A stretch of DNA of 64,000 bases from Portunus trituberculatus (GCF_017591435.1 NC_059300.1:14265960-14329959), one strand, 5' to 3'; positions 43,336 to 57,361 are shown, counted from the first letter of the stretch. Made by a program: numbers and translations. The notes: generated by a model not told the origin, from the sequence alone.

Positions 43336-43392
<57 letters not shown>
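43336..43392 (+). repeat. (CT)n at Ginger/LINE-C seam
   Basis: CT tract; equivalent at 53017-53082. Confidence 0.95.
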
Positions 43393-43395
<3 letters not shown>

Positions 43396-44182
43396 ATAAT
43401 ACTCTAACGTCTAATTACAGGCCTGTCAGCTTAACTTCAGTTGTGGGTAAACTGATGGAATCAATAATAGCAAAAAACATTAGGGAACACCTAGACAAAC
43501 ACGGCTTGATAAATCACACACAACATGGAGTTACGAAGGGGAAGTTATGTCTTACCAACTTGTTGAGCTTTTATAGCAAGGTTTATGAGGCAGCAGATAA
43601 AGGTGATAGTTATGACATTCTATACTTAGATTTCAGTAAAGCCTTTGACAAAGTACCTGACCAGAGGCTCTTAAAATAGGTTAAAGCACACGGTATAGAG
43701 GGTACCATATTAGGCTGGATTAAAGCGTGGTTAGACGGCAGGCGACAAATGGTAGTAATTAATGGTTCGAATTCCGAGTGGGGAGATGTAGTTAGTGGGC
43801 TGCCACAGGGCTATGTTTTAGGGCCATTATTATTTCTAATATATATATCAACTACTTGGACAGTGGAATTAATAGTGATATCAGTAAATTTGCGGACGAC
43901 ACAAAGATAGGTAGATTAATTAGGTCCGATTCGGATGCCAAGGATTTGCAGGCTGACTTGGATAGGATGAAAGAATGGACAGATAGATGGCTAATGCAGT
44001 TCAATATTAACAAGTGCAGGGTGCTGAGCGTGGGTAGAGATAATCCAAACAATAGGTACACAATAGATAACGTGGCACTAGGAAGTTCCAAGTAGGAGAA
44101 AGATTTAGGAGTCATAGTTAGCTCTGATCTCGGTACAAGGAAGCAATGTATCGAGGCCAGAAATAAGGCGAATACAGTATTA

Positions 44183-45000
44183 AGGTGCCATTCCACCAAA
44201 ACCGTGTTCTGCACAAATTGTTACGCACTTTTTGTGCAGAACTTTTGCTGTGCACATACAAAAGAACACCCCTTGTTGACCATGTGTCCACCGACTAAAT
44301 GTACACAACTTTTGTACGCGAACATTGCAGCACTTGTGCTGAACTGTGCGCATACAAAAGTTAAGCACAGTTTGCCCTCAGTGATTTAGTTAGTTAGCAA
44401 TATGGACGGACAGGAAGAGGTAGTGCTTTGTGGTGCAGCCTGTGTTGTGGTATGCAGTTTGCTAAAAAAGAAAAGAAGAGCAAAGCCTAAATGTTGGGTG
44501 AGACCCTTTTTAAAACGAAGAATCTGCAATTTTCTTGCGCTCTCTGCGGAACTGAGCAAGAATGATCTCCATTTCCGCATGACTTCAGTTGAATCACAAT
44601 TAAATTTTTCACCCAATTCCTTAGTTGCATCATGTTTTTTGTTCTTGTTTTTATAATCCATGTTTGAAGTGTCCCAGAGCACTGGGCGCGTTTCAATGGC
44701 CTGAATAAACTGTATGATTTTGTCATTTGTCCACTCCATTGTGCGCGAACACACCGATGTTTTCCCTCCTGTAGCGGTAGCAAGACTGAGTGCGCACACA
44801 AAGTAATCCTGTATGTTAGAGCGTGTACACTGAAAAGTTGAGTACGCGCACGCATGTTCACAGCTGTGCGCGCACTTTTCTCAAATGTTCACGTACAATT
44901 TGTTGGTGTTCGCTTGTCCGTTTCCACCGGCACATACATTTGTTCTGTACAGTTTGCAGCACAGTGCCGCACTGTGCTGCACACCGGTGGAATGGCACCT
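44183..45000. mobile_element. PIF/Harbinger-like element, 818 bp
   Basis: Perfect 15-bp terminal inverted repeats (AGGTGCCATTCCACC) are flanked by a TTA target duplication (44180-44182, 45001-45003). The two other LINE-C copies show the empty site with one TTA. Subterminal regions are rich in GTGCAGAAC/TGCACA-type repeats in both orientations. It carries a MADF-domain ORF but no DDE transposase, so it would have needed help in trans. Confidence 0.9.
44386..44739 (-). CDS. MADF (Myb/SANT-like) DNA-binding protein of Harbinger-like element
   Basis: The frame is open from 44799, but the probable start is the Met at 44739 (MEWTNDK), giving 117 residues. Residues 1-70 match a MADF domain: FIQAIETRPVLWDTS, a YKNK segment, KELGEKFNCDSTEVMRKW and RSFLLSSAESARK. 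Harbinger elements normally carry a Myb/MADF-like second ORF that guides the transposase to the ends; that is the likely role. After about residue 75 the sequence is low-complexity and Thr/Ser-rich. It is intact, so expression is possible, but no transposase is present in the window. Confidence 0.75.
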   Translation of the reverse strand: MEWTNDKIIQFIQAIETRPVLWDTSNMDYKNKNKKHDATKELGEKFNCDSTEVMRKWRSFLLSSAESARKLQILRFKKGLTQHLGFALLFFFSKLHTTTQAAPQSTTSSCPSILLTN

Positions 45001-45585
45001 TTAGGTTTCATCTTTAAAAGTGTTAAAAGCAGGAGTCCCGAAGTAATACTAAAATTATACTTGGCGCTGGTCAGGCCACATCTTGACTATGCGGTAAAAT
45101 TCTGGTCCCCACATTACAGGAAGGACATAGCTCAATTGGAGTCAGTGCAAAGGAGGATGACTAAAAGGATACAGGGAATGAGGGATATTGCCTATGAAGA
45201 GAGACTGAAAAAACTTAGAGAGACGTAGGTTAAGAGGAGACTTGATAGAAGTATTTAAGTGGTATAAGGGTTTTAACAAAGGGGACATGAATGAAGTTCT
45301 TAGGATCAGTAGCGGGGGCAGAACCAGAAATAATGATTTTAAACTTGAAAAATTCACGTTTAGTAAGGAAATGGGAAGGAACTGGTTTTCAAACAGAGTC
45401 GTTGATGAGTGGAACAGTCTCAGTGGTCATGTAGTAAGGGCTGAGTCATTAGGGAGCTTTAAAAGAAGGTTAGATGAATTCATGGATTGGGAAGATAGAT
45501 GGTATTAGGTAGATTAAGCACACTGGGACTGCCTCGTATAGGCCTGGCGGCCTCTTCCAGCTTTCCTCCTTTCATATGTTCTTAT

Positions 45586-45588
<3 letters not shown>

Positions 45589-45633
<45 letters not shown>
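45589..45633 (+). repeat. (CT)n at LINE-C/LINE-A seam, unit 1
   Basis: CT tract between the two LINE modules. Confidence 0.95.
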
Positions 45634-45635
<2 letters not shown>

Positions 45636-48600
45636 ATCTAGATGCTGATTCGACCATGTGATTCGCTGTAAAGTGTGCCATTCTCTAGGACACAAGAGAC
45701 GTTTGTGTAATCGATATAGTGTATAGGGGTGTGGCGAAGATGATGTTGCCGTTAGTCTGCAATCTAAATTGCCAAAGGACTTTTTAATAATTGAACACGT
45801 AAACGCACAATCACTGTTATCTAATTTTGAAGAAGTGAAATTAATGCTCCTAGAACGCAATATAGACGTCCTATGTGTAAGTGAAACATGGTTACTCCTT
45901 CACACGAGTGATACGCTTGTCAACATACCTAACTACACAGTATACCGCTGTGACAAAGGGCGCGGAGCAGGCGTGTGTATCTACGCAAAGAAGGGTTTGA
46001 ATCCAACTCTAGTGAACACTAATGTTACAACACACCCTGATGTCGAGGATGTTTTTATCAAAGTGCAGTGCAGAAAGTTGCCCTCTGTCATCATCGGGTG
46101 TATGTACAGACACCCAAAAGCCCCAACCGAATCATTTGACTATCTTACAGACATTTTCAGAAACATATGCTTGCTCAAAAAGAAAATCTATATCCTAGGT
46201 GATATGAATGATAATCAGCTTTCTAAAACAATAAATTATCTCAGATAATCAGGAACAATAAACTAACACAGTTAATAGACACACCTACACGAACTACACC
46301 TACTTCTGCGACACTCCTTGATGTTATCATTACCAACTGTCCCGACCAAGTAATCCACACTGACGTGGTGCCAAGCGTAGTGGCTGATCATGACCTCATC
46401 ACTGTCACAACGAACATCAGTAAAACTAAGCAATTACCGATCACAAAGACTGTTCGTGATCTTCAGCATTATAACAGCGACATATTGTGCTCTCACATAC
46501 TAAACCAAACTAATGAACTAAATGAAATTCTGAAGACTGACGATGTGAACAAACAAGTTGATGCGTTAACATCTGTTCTCAGTGGGAGCGTAAATTCCTG
46601 CACTTCAAGGGTAACTAAAGTAATCCGACGTCCGCCCGCTCCATGGATAGACAACAACATTCGCGAGGCCATGCAACTTAAAAATAAGGCACAAAGAATT
46701 CTCAAACAAAATCGCTCGAACATCGAATTACAATGCCAATATAAAAACCTTAAAAGACAAGTAAAGAATCTCATCAATCATCGCAAAAAACAGTATTATC
46801 TAGAAGAGCTTAAAAAATGTAAGGGGGACACGAGACTCACATGGAAATTAATCAAAGATATAGTCCCAAGCGCGAAGCACGCTACTACTACTCACACACC
46901 TAACGATATACCAAACAAGGCTCAAGAATTTAATGAATTTTTCAGTAATGTTGGCAAAGCAACATATGAGGAGACACAAGCACTCTTAGGAAGTGAAAAC
47001 ATAATGGCCTCTGTCCCAAACGCTGTATTTGCAAATACAACACCCTTCCGTCCTCAGCCTGTTCACACTAGCACAGTTGTGTTAACCATCAAGCAACTGC
47101 AAAAAACACAATCTTTCCGCTCTGATGGCATATCATTAAAATTCATTATTGATTCAATGTACGTAATTGCCTTGTACCTTACCATTATCATAAATACTTC
47201 TCTAGTCACCGGTACCTTTCCTACAGCATGGAAACACGCGCTAGTTGTACCCCTTCACAAAAAGGATGACCCTGCAGATATTAACAATTATCGTCCTATC
47301 TCACTTCTCCCAGTATTTTCAAAAATCCTAGAAAAGATTGTCGCTGCTCAAACTGTGCTTCCGAACTCGCTCACTGCCTGGTCAAACTCTTTCATCTGTG
47401 TCTCTCTACTTCTATTTATCCTTCTTGCTGGAAGTTTGCTCACATTCAACCTGTCCCTAAAAAAGGTGACCACTCCAATCCTTCTAACTACCGCCCTATA
47501 GCTTTGATTTCCTGCCTTTCTAAAGCCTTTGAGTCTATCCTTAATAGGAAGATAATGAGGCATCTATCAGCTCACAACCTTCTCTCTGATTGCCAGTATG
47601 GTTTCCGTAAAGGCAGATCTACTGGTGATCTTCTTACTTTCCTAACTGAATCTTGGTCATCCTCTTTAGGGACTTCGGTGAAACCTTTGCTGTCGGCCTT
47701 GACATATCGAAAGCCTTCGATAGAGTCTGGCACAAATCTTTAATTTCTAAACTACCCTCCTACGGATTCTATCCTTCTCTCTGTACCTTCATCTCCAGTT
47801 TCCTTTCCGATCGTTCTATTGCTGCTGTAGTAGACGGTCACTGTTCTTCCCTAAAACTATCAACAGTGGTGTTCCACAGGGTTCTGTCCTATCACCCACT
47901 CTCTTTCTATTATTCATCAATGATCTCCTAAATCTGACTCAATGCCCTATCCACTCCTATGCTGATGATACCACCCTGCATTATTCAACAGCGTTCAACA
48001 GACGCCCAACCCAACAACAATTAAATGACTCAAGGCGAGATGCTATAGGACGCCTAACTTCTGATCTTTCACTTGTTTCTGATTGGGGCAGAGAAAACCT
48101 GGTTTTGTTCAATGCCTCAAAACTCAATTTCTACAACTATCTACTCGACATAACCTTCCAGACAACTATCCTCTCTTCTTCAATAACACTCAACTTCCCT
48201 CTCCTCTACATTAAACACACTCGGTCTATCCTTCACTAAAAATCTAAACTGGAAATTTCACATCTCTACTCTTGCTAAATCAGCTTCCAAGAAGTTAGGT
48301 GTCCTATGGCGTCTTCGTCCATTTTCTCTCCCTCCCAGCTGCTTGCTCTGTACAAGGGCCTTATCCGCCCGTGTATGGAGTATGGCTCTCATGTCTGGGG
48401 GATCCACACACAGCTTTACTAAACAAGGTGGAATCTAAAGCTTTTCGTCTTATCAACTCTTCTCCTCTAACTGACTGTCTTGATTCTTTAAGTCACCGCC
48501 GCAATGTTGCATCTTTATCTGTCTTCTACCGCTGTTTTCATGCTGTCTGCTCTTCTGAACTTGCTAACTGCATGCCTTCCCCTCCTGCGGCCTCGCTGCA

Positions 48601-48908
48601 CAAGACTCTCTACTTCTTCTCATCCCTATTCTGTCCATCTTCCTAATGCAAGAGTTAACCAGTATCTTCACTCCTTCATTCCCTACACTGGTAAACTCTG
48701 GAACTCTCTACCTGTGTCTGTATTTCCACCTGCCTATGACTTAAACTCTTTCAAAAGAGGAGTGTCAAGACACCTCTTACGTTAACTGGACCCTCCTTTT
48801 AGATTTTTTTGTTTTTTCTCTTTCTACTTTCCTCTTAACAGGGCCTGGCAACCAGCGGGATTTTTTTTTTTCCAACACTTTGTTTGCCCTTGGCCAGTGC
48901 CCTTGTAA

Positions 48909-48943
<35 letters not shown>

Positions 48944-50365
48944 TGTTGAATACCTAGAAAAAAAAAACTAATCAATAAAAACCAACATGGCTTTAGACCA
49001 AAGTTAAGCACAACTACAGCCCTCACAGTCTTCACAGAAAAATTATATAAAAATATGGACAACAAACATATATCTCTCCTAACACTGTGCGACTTGTCCA
49101 AGGCTTTCGACAGTGACAGCCATAGCATTCTTCTTACGAAATTACAAAATACAGCCATTGATAAATTCTGGTTCGACAGTTACTTAAATGAAAGGTCACA
49201 GTCAGTCCGCTTACAAGATAAAGTATCCGCCGCAATTAATATTACATATGGTATCCCTCAAGGATCCATTTTAGGACCAATTCTTTTCAACATATACGTA
49301 AACGATATGTCACAACACATTCCTAACTGTCATATTATACAGTACGCAGATGACACTCAGTTCCTCCACTCTGACACTCTGGAAAAATTAGATGATTTAA
49401 TTCTATCTGGTGAAGACACGTTAATCAGAGCTAGGGAATATTTCCTTTTAAACGGCCTCAAACTGAATGCTAAGAAAACACAATGCATCTTCATAGGGAC
49501 ACGTCAGCTCATACCAAAATACCCGAAAACACTACCATTAGGTTTCACAACACCACAATAACACCCGTCAGCCACGTAAAAAACCTTGGTGTTTATATGG
49601 ATTGCTACCTGAGCTTTGACAAACACATCACTGAAACAAATAAAAAAGTTCTGAGAACATTGATGTATATTAACAGAGTGAAACAGTGTTTTAACAAGCA
49701 GACACGCACATTGGTAGTACAGTCACTAGTATTGAGCATCTTAAACTACTGTAACGCAATATGGGGAACAGCAAATAATACCCTACTAGCCACAGTTCAG
49801 AAACTGCAAAACTTTGCCATAAAAATCTCAGATGGTAATGCAAGGAAATATGACCATGTCACTCCTATATTCAAAGACCTAAAATGGACCAATGTAAAGA
49901 AACAAGTCACTTTCAACACAACACTCTTAATCTATAAACAAATATATAATCACTACTCAGAACGCATCATCAGTTTACCATCTGTAAATGACATAACAGG
50001 AAGTACAACTCGGCAACAACACCACCTCTATATACCAAGGACCAACACCCAGGCTGGAGGCCGAGATCTGTCTGTACGAGGCACCGCCCTGTGGAACCAA
50101 CTGCCTCAACATATCACACACAACACTTCTATACACTCTTTCAAATCTATAGCTAAAGGAATTTCTTCTAACTAATGAATTATGATAGAGATAAAACCCA
50201 TGTATGTAAGAATCCCTCATCAAATCTACCTGTATATGTATGTTTATGTAATTTAATATTAGAGCCTATTTTACAAAGGTTTACCTATATGTAATTGTAT
50301 GATACAGAATAACCACATATCTTGTGGAATAAACTTTATCAAGTTAATCTAATTGATTTTAATTC

Positions 50366-50367
<2 letters not shown>
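45634..50367 (+). pseudogene. LINE-A, array unit 1, split by LINE-B
   Basis: Endonuclease frame 45769-46248 ends at a 1-base loss in an A-run (LSKT instead of LSKNN). The next frame from 46365 runs through the endonuclease C-terminus and RT fingers to the LINE-B insertion after 47351. It resumes at 48942 with LSKAFDSDSHS (Asp kept), GIPQGSILGPILF and YADDTQFLH. Another 1-base loss at about 49520 shifts the frame, and the end to 50175 is read from the frame starting at 49483. Confidence 0.9.
47352..48941 (+). mobile_element. LINE-B (Jockey/BS-like) insertion in LINE-A
   Basis: A 1.59-kb 5'-truncated LINE ending in A30 (48912-48941). Its RT shows SNYRPIALISCLSKAFESIL, GLDISKAFDRVWHKSL, VFHRVLS-frame remnants of a GVPQGSVLSP box and YADDTTLHY at about 47958. 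Frames change near 47650, 47860 and 48140. No clear target duplication is present beyond one or two A residues. It is absent from units 0 and 2. Confidence 0.9.
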
Positions 50368-51540
<1,173 letters not shown>

Positions 51541-51886
51541 TAATATGTCATTAGGTGTTGAGGAAGTGTTCGCTTTCACTCATCTGTACCTCTTACTCAC
51601 TACTCATTAATACATTTATGTTGTGAATCTGTTGCCGGACAGTTTTGCTGCTTTTTTTCTCTTCCCTTTTAAATGTTTGTTATTTTCCTGTGATTTTCAT
51701 GACTCTTTCTTTCCACCAAACTCCCAACAATTATATTCCTACAACAGCTGTATAGTCACCCTTATTTTTGCACAAATCTATGATCTCTCAATAATTTCCG
51801 TTTATATACCATTACTTTTGTAACCAGTCTTGTTACTACAACTATGAATTATCAATGAATAAGCAGATCGTTATCAACAAAAAACA
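51541..51886. other. AT-rich spacer, unit 2
   Basis: Duplicate of 41881-42220 with 17 extra bases near 51626. No gene seen. Confidence 0.5.
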
Positions 51887-52330
51887 ATGATATCCACTTT
51901 ATCTCATGAAGATGCCTCACTTAACAAGGCTGAAGAAATAGCAGAAGCTCTTAATGAACATTTTAGTGGAATTGCAACCAAACTCAATGATGCACTACCC
52001 CTTGCTATCAGATATGCCACTCAATATCTTCATGGAAATCATAAAAATTCTATGATGTTCCCTCCAGTCAATTGTATTATCGTGATGAATGTTATCAACA
52101 CTATCAAGAATGAAAAATTCATATGTTAATGAAGTCTCCGTCAACATATTTAAACACCGAGGAAATTACTTACCCCATTGCAATACATTTGAATCCATTA
52201 ATATCCACTGGTAATGTTCCCTCTTATTTAAAGAATTATTTTACCTTGAACACACCACTCCTCTTTCTGTAGAACAAAAATTCTTAAAATTCCAGACATA
52301 ACTAATCTTTTAATTAGAAAGGGGGGCCTC
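51887..52330 (+). pseudogene. LINE-F fragment, unit 2
   Basis: Translation identical to 42221-42463 over the 80-residue open part. The hairpin of 42694 follows at 52363-52402. Confidence 0.6.
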
Positions 52331-52459
52331 CTTTACAGGGGTGGTTGTAGAAAGCGTCCGGCCTGGGGCAATAGGGTGATAGGATCTTATAACCCTATTG
52401 CCCTATCACCCTATTTTTACATATTTTATGCTTATTTTTCTTTTCTAGATAGGATAAGG

Positions 52460-52764
52460 AGAATATTGGATAAGCACTCCCCCGAAATAAGTACTCCCCA
52501 GTACAAATTCATTATGGTAAAATTAATCCCCTAGTCATTATTCCATATGACAAATGTACTCCCTCCTGTGAAATAAGTACTCCCTCACTTAGGAAGGATT
52601 AGGAGGTAATGAGACAAAGGAGCGAATTTCGAGAATTCAATTCTAATTCGACTATCATTTGTGGACTCGAACGTGCTCGTCTACGCACTTGAAACTGAGA
52701 TCGCGGAACGAAACCGACCGAGCCACAAAGGTAACTGAAATTTAGTTTGTTGTCAGTGTCCTGA
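52460..52764 (+). repeat. Ginger-like left terminus, unit 2
   Basis: Duplicate of 42795-43099 with the same ACTCCC motifs. Confidence 0.65.
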
Positions 52765-52965
52765 TTGTTGTTAACAATGCCGCACGTGTCATTCGACTTC
52801 ATATATCAGTATCTTCTGAAGGGTGTGTGTCCTCCTACTGTATGTAGCAAAGAAGAAAAATCCAACTTCCGCAAGGCATGTAGACCCTTTGCTGTTAAGG
52901 ATAAAGAACTATTCTACAAGAAGGTGAAAAATGACGAGACTGGAGAGAAAGTGGAGGCAAGATAA
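52765..52965 (+). pseudogene. Ginger/KRBA2-like integrase, N-terminal piece, unit 2
   Basis: 66 residues differing from the copy at 43100 at only three positions (Asn to Tyr, Thr to Ser, Asn to Lys). It is cut by (CT)n and LINE-C in the same way, after about 30 extra bases. Confidence 0.6.
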
Positions 52966-53012
52966 GCAGACATGTTTCATCATTAAGGATAATATACAAG
53001 ATCAGCAGTAAA

Positions 53013-53016
<4 letters not shown>

Positions 53017-53082
<66 letters not shown>
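53017..53082 (+). repeat. (CT)n at Ginger/LINE-C seam, unit 2
   Basis: CT tract. Confidence 0.95.
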
Positions 53083-53083
<1 letters not shown>

Positions 53084-54454
53084 AGATAAAACTCTAACGT
53101 CTAATTACAGGCCTGTCAGCTTAACTTCAGTTGTGGGTAAACTGATGGAATCAATAATAGCAAAAAACATTAGGGAACACCTAGACAAACACGGCTTGAT
53201 AAATCACACACAACATGGATTTACGAAGGGGAAGTTATGTCTTACCAACTTGTTGAGCTTTTATAGCAAGGTTTATGAGGCAGCAGATAAAGGTGATAGT
53301 TATGACATTCTATACTTAGATTTCAGTAAAGCCTTTGACAAAGTACCTGACCAGAGGCTCTTAAAAAAGGTTAAAGCACACGGTATAGAGGGTACAATAT
53401 TAGGCTGGATTAAAGCGTGGTTAGACGGCAGGCGACAAATGGTAGTAATTAATGGTTCGAATTCCGAGTGGGGAGATGTAGTTAGTGGGCTGCCACAGGG
53501 CTATGTTTTAGGGCCATTATTATTTCTAATATATATATCAACGACTTGGACAGTGGAATTAATAGTGATATCAGTAAATTTGCGGACGACACAAAGATAG
53601 GTAGATTAATTAGGTCCGATTCGTATGCCAAAGATTTGCAGGCTGACTTTGATAGGATGAAAGAATGGACAGATAGATGGCTAATGCAGTTCAATATTAA
53701 CAAGTGCAGGGTGCTGAGCGTGGGTAGAGATAATCCAAACAATAGGTACACAATAGATAACGTGGCACTAGGAAGTTCCAAGTAGGAGAAAGATTTAGGA
53801 GTCATAGTTAGCTCTGATCTCGGTACAAGGAAGCAATGTATCGAGGCCAGAAATAAGGCGAATAGAGTATTAGGTTTCATCTTTAGAAGTGTTAAAAGCA
53901 GGAGTCCCGAAGTAATACTAAAATTATACTTGGCGCTGGTCAGGCCACATCTTGACTATGCGGTACAATTCTGGTCCCCACATTACAGGAAGGACATAGC
54001 TCAATTGGAGTCAGTGCAAAGGAGGATAACTAAAAGGATACAGGGAATGAGGGATATTGCCTATGAAGAGAGACTGAAAAAACTTAGAGAGACGTAGGTT
54101 AAGAGGAGACTTGATAGAAGTATTTAAGTGGTATAAGGGTTTTAACAAAGGGGACATGAATGAAGTTCTTAGGATCAGTAGCGGGGACAGAACCAAAAAT
54201 AATGATTTTAAACTTGAAAAATTCACGTTTAGTAAGGAAATGGGAAGGAACTGGTTTTCAAACAGAGTGGTTGATGAGTGGAACAGTCTCAGTGGTCATG
54301 TAGTAAGGGCTGAGTCATTAGGGAGCTTTAAAAGAAGGTTAGATGAATTCATGGATGGGGAAGATAGATGGTATTAGGTAGATTAAGCACACTGGGACTG
54401 CCTCGTATAGGCCTGGCGGCCTCTTCCAGCTTCCCTCCTTTCATATGTTCTTAT

Positions 54455-54457
<3 letters not shown>
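53083..54457 (+). pseudogene. LINE-C (CR1-like), unit 2
   Basis: The uninterrupted version of 43393-45588. RT motifs are YLDFSKAFDKV, GLPQGYVLGPLL and FADDTKIGRL. The three shared lesions are present (2-bp insertion near 53533, TAG at 53783, break near 54095). It retains the empty Harbinger site GTATTAGG at about 53867. Confidence 0.88.

Positions 54458-54494
<37 letters not shown>
54458..54494 (+). repeat. (CT)n at LINE-C/LINE-A seam, unit 2
   Basis: CT tract. Confidence 0.95.
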
Positions 54495-54496
<2 letters not shown>

Positions 54497-57301
54497 ATCT
54501 AGATGCTGATTCGACCATGTGATTCGCTGTAAAGTGTGCCATTCTCTAGGACACAAGAGTCGTTTGTGTAATAGATATAGTGTATAGGGGTGTGGCGAAG
54601 ATGATGTTGCCGTTAGTCTGCAATCTAAATTGCCAAAGGACTTTTTAATAATTGAACACGTAAACCCACAATCACTGTTATCTAATTTTGAAGAAGTGAA
54701 ATTAATGCTCCTAATACGCAATATAGACGTCCTATGTGTAAGTGAAACATGGTTACTCCTTCACACGAGTGATACGCTTGTCAACATACCTAACTGCACA
54801 GTATACCGCTGTGACAAAGGGCGCGGAGCAGGCGTGTGTATCTACGCAAAAAAGGGTTTGAATCCAACTCTAGTGAACACTAATGTTACAACACACCCTG
54901 ATGTCGAGGATGTTTTTATCAAAGTGCAGTGCAGAAAGTTGCCCTCTGTCATCATCGGGTGTATGTACAGACACCCAAAAGCCCCAACCGAATCATTTGA
55001 CTATCTTACAGACATTTTCAGAAACATATGCTTGCTCAAAAAGAAAATCTATATCCTAGGTGATATGAATGATAATCAGCTTTCTAAAAACAATAAATTA
55101 TCTCAGATAATCAGGAACAATAAACTCCATGGATAGACAACAACATTCGCGAGGCCATGCAACTTATAAATAAGGCACAAAGAATTCCCAAACAAAATCG
55201 CTCGAACATCGAATTACAATGCCAATATAAAAACCTTAAAAGACAAGTAAAGAATCTCATCAATCATCGCAAAAAACAGTATTATCTAGAAGAGCTTAAA
55301 AAATGTAAGGGGGACACGAGACTCACATGGAAATTAATCAAAGATATAGTCCCAAGCGCGAAGCACGCTACTACTACTCACACACCTAACGAGATACCAA
55401 ACAAGGCTCAAGAATTTAATGAATTTTTCAGTAATGTTGGCAAAGCAACATATGAGGAGACACAAGCACTCTTAGGAAGTGAAAACATAATGGCCTCTGT
55501 CCCAAACGCTGTATTTGCAAATACAACACCCTTCCGTCCTCAGCCTGTTCTTTTTTTCTTTTTTTTTTTTTTTTTACATTACACTAGCACAGTTGTGTTA
55601 ACCATCAAGCAACTGGAAAAAACACAATCTTTCCGCTCTGATGGCATATCATTAAAATTCATTATTGATTCAATGTACGTAATTGCCTTGTACCTTACCA
55701 TTATCATAAATACTTCTCTAGTCACCGGTACCTTTCCTACAGCATGGAAACACGCGCTAGTTGTACCCCTTCACAAAAAGGATGACCCTGCAGATATTAA
55801 CAATTATATTAATTATCGTCCTATCTCACTTCTCCCAGTATTTTCAAAAATCCTAGAAAAGATTGTCGCTGCTCAACTTGTTGAATACCTAGAAAAAAAA
55901 AAACTAATCAATAAAAACCAACATGGCTTTAGACCAAAGTTAAGCACAACTACAGCCCTCACAGTCTTCACAGAAAAATTATATAAAAATATGGACAACA
56001 AACGTATATCTCTCCTAACACTGTGCGACTTGTCCAAGGCTTTCTACAGTGTCAGACATAGCATTCTTCTTACGAAATTACAAAATACAGCCATTGATAA
56101 ATTCTGGTTCGACAGTTACTTAAATGAAAGGTCACAGTCAGTCCGCTTACAAGATAAAGTATCCGCCGCAATTAATATTACATATGGTATCCCTCAAGGA
56201 TCCATTTTAGGACCAATTCTTTTCAACATATACGTAAACGATATGTCAGAACACATTCCTAACTGTCATATTATACAGAACGCAGATGACACTCAGTTCC
56301 TCCACTCTGACACTCTGGAAAAATTAGATGATTTACTTCTAACTGGTGAAGACACGTTAATCAGAGCTAGGGAATATTTCCTTTTAAACGGCTTGAAACT
56401 GAATGCTAAGAAAACACAATGCATCTTCATAGGGACACGTCAGCTCATACCAAAAATACCCGAAAACACTACCATTAGGTTTCACAACACCACAATAACA
56501 CCCGTCAGCCACGTAAAAAACCTTGGTGTTTATATGGATTGCTACCTGAGCTTTGACAAACACATCACTGAAACAAATAAAAAAGTTCTGAGAACACTGA
56601 TGTATATTAACAGAGTGAAACAGTGTTTTAACAAGCAGACACGCATATTGGTAGTACAGTCACTAGTATTGAGCATCTTGAACTACTGTAACGCAATATG
56701 GGGAACAGCAAATAATACCCTACTAGCCACAGTTCAGAAACTGCAAAACTTTGCCATAAAAATCTCAGATGGTAATGCAAGGAAATATGACCATGTCACT
56801 CCTATATTCAAAGACCTAAAATGGACCAATGTAAAGAAACAAGTCACTTTCAACACAACACTCTTAATCTATAAACAAATATATAATCACTACTCAGAAC
56901 GCATCATCAGTTTACCATCTATAAATGACATAACAGGAAGTACAACTCGGCAACAACACCACCTCTATATACCAAGGACCAACACCCAGGCTGGAGGCCG
57001 AGATCTGTCTGTACGAGGCACCGCCCTGTGGAACCAACTGCCTCAACATATCACACACAACACTTCTATACACTCTTTCAAATCTAAGCTAAAGGAATTT
57101 CTTCTAACTAATGAATTATGATAGAGATAAAACCCATGTATATAAGAATCACTCATCAAATCAACCTGTATATGTATGTTTATGTAATTTTATATTAGAG
57201 CCTATTTTACAAAGGTTTACCTATATGTAATTGTATGATACAGAATAACCACATATCTTGTGGAATAAACTTTTTAAAGTTAAATTTACTGAAATTAATT
57301 C

Positions 57302-57303
<2 letters not shown>
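54495..57303 (+). pseudogene. LINE-A, array unit 2
   Basis: The endonuclease frame 54630-55136 is cut by a 376-bp deletion at about 55127, with CT microhomology at both ends, that removes the endonuclease C-terminus. From 55157 to 57121 one frame of 654 residues stays open through RT, in spite of an in-frame 30-bp T-rich insert (55551-55580) and a 9-bp duplication near 55803. Two palm changes are visible: LSKAFYS, and the catalytic box as QNADDTQ instead of QYADDTQ. The copy is open but unlikely to be active. Confidence 0.9.
55551..55580 (-). mobile_element. 30-bp T-rich insert, probable extreme LINE-B tail
   Basis: On the minus strand it reads AATGTAAAA... with a long A-run. AATGTAAAA is also the 3' terminus of the LINE-B copy at 47352 (48908 onward). 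It is absent from units 0 and 1. Confidence 0.5.

Positions 57304-57359
<56 letters not shown>
57304..57359 (+). repeat. (CT)n microsatellite
   Basis: CT tract between LINE-A unit 2 and the diverged LINE-A relative. Confidence 0.95.

Positions 57360-57361
<2 letters not shown>

Larger units (their letters stand above)
43393..45588 (+). pseudogene. LINE-C (CR1-like), unit 1, split by a Harbinger-like element
   Basis: RT from the fingers (YRPVSLTSVVGKLMESIIAK) through YLDFSKAFDKV, GLPQGYVLGPLL (Ser to Tyr), FADDTKIGRL and the C-terminal part to 45508. It shares the three lesions of 36551-37507 and has a private stop near 43678. The insert at 44183-45000 interrupts NKAN/RVLGF. There is no endonuclease, because the 5' end is cut at (CT)n. 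Confidence 0.88.
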
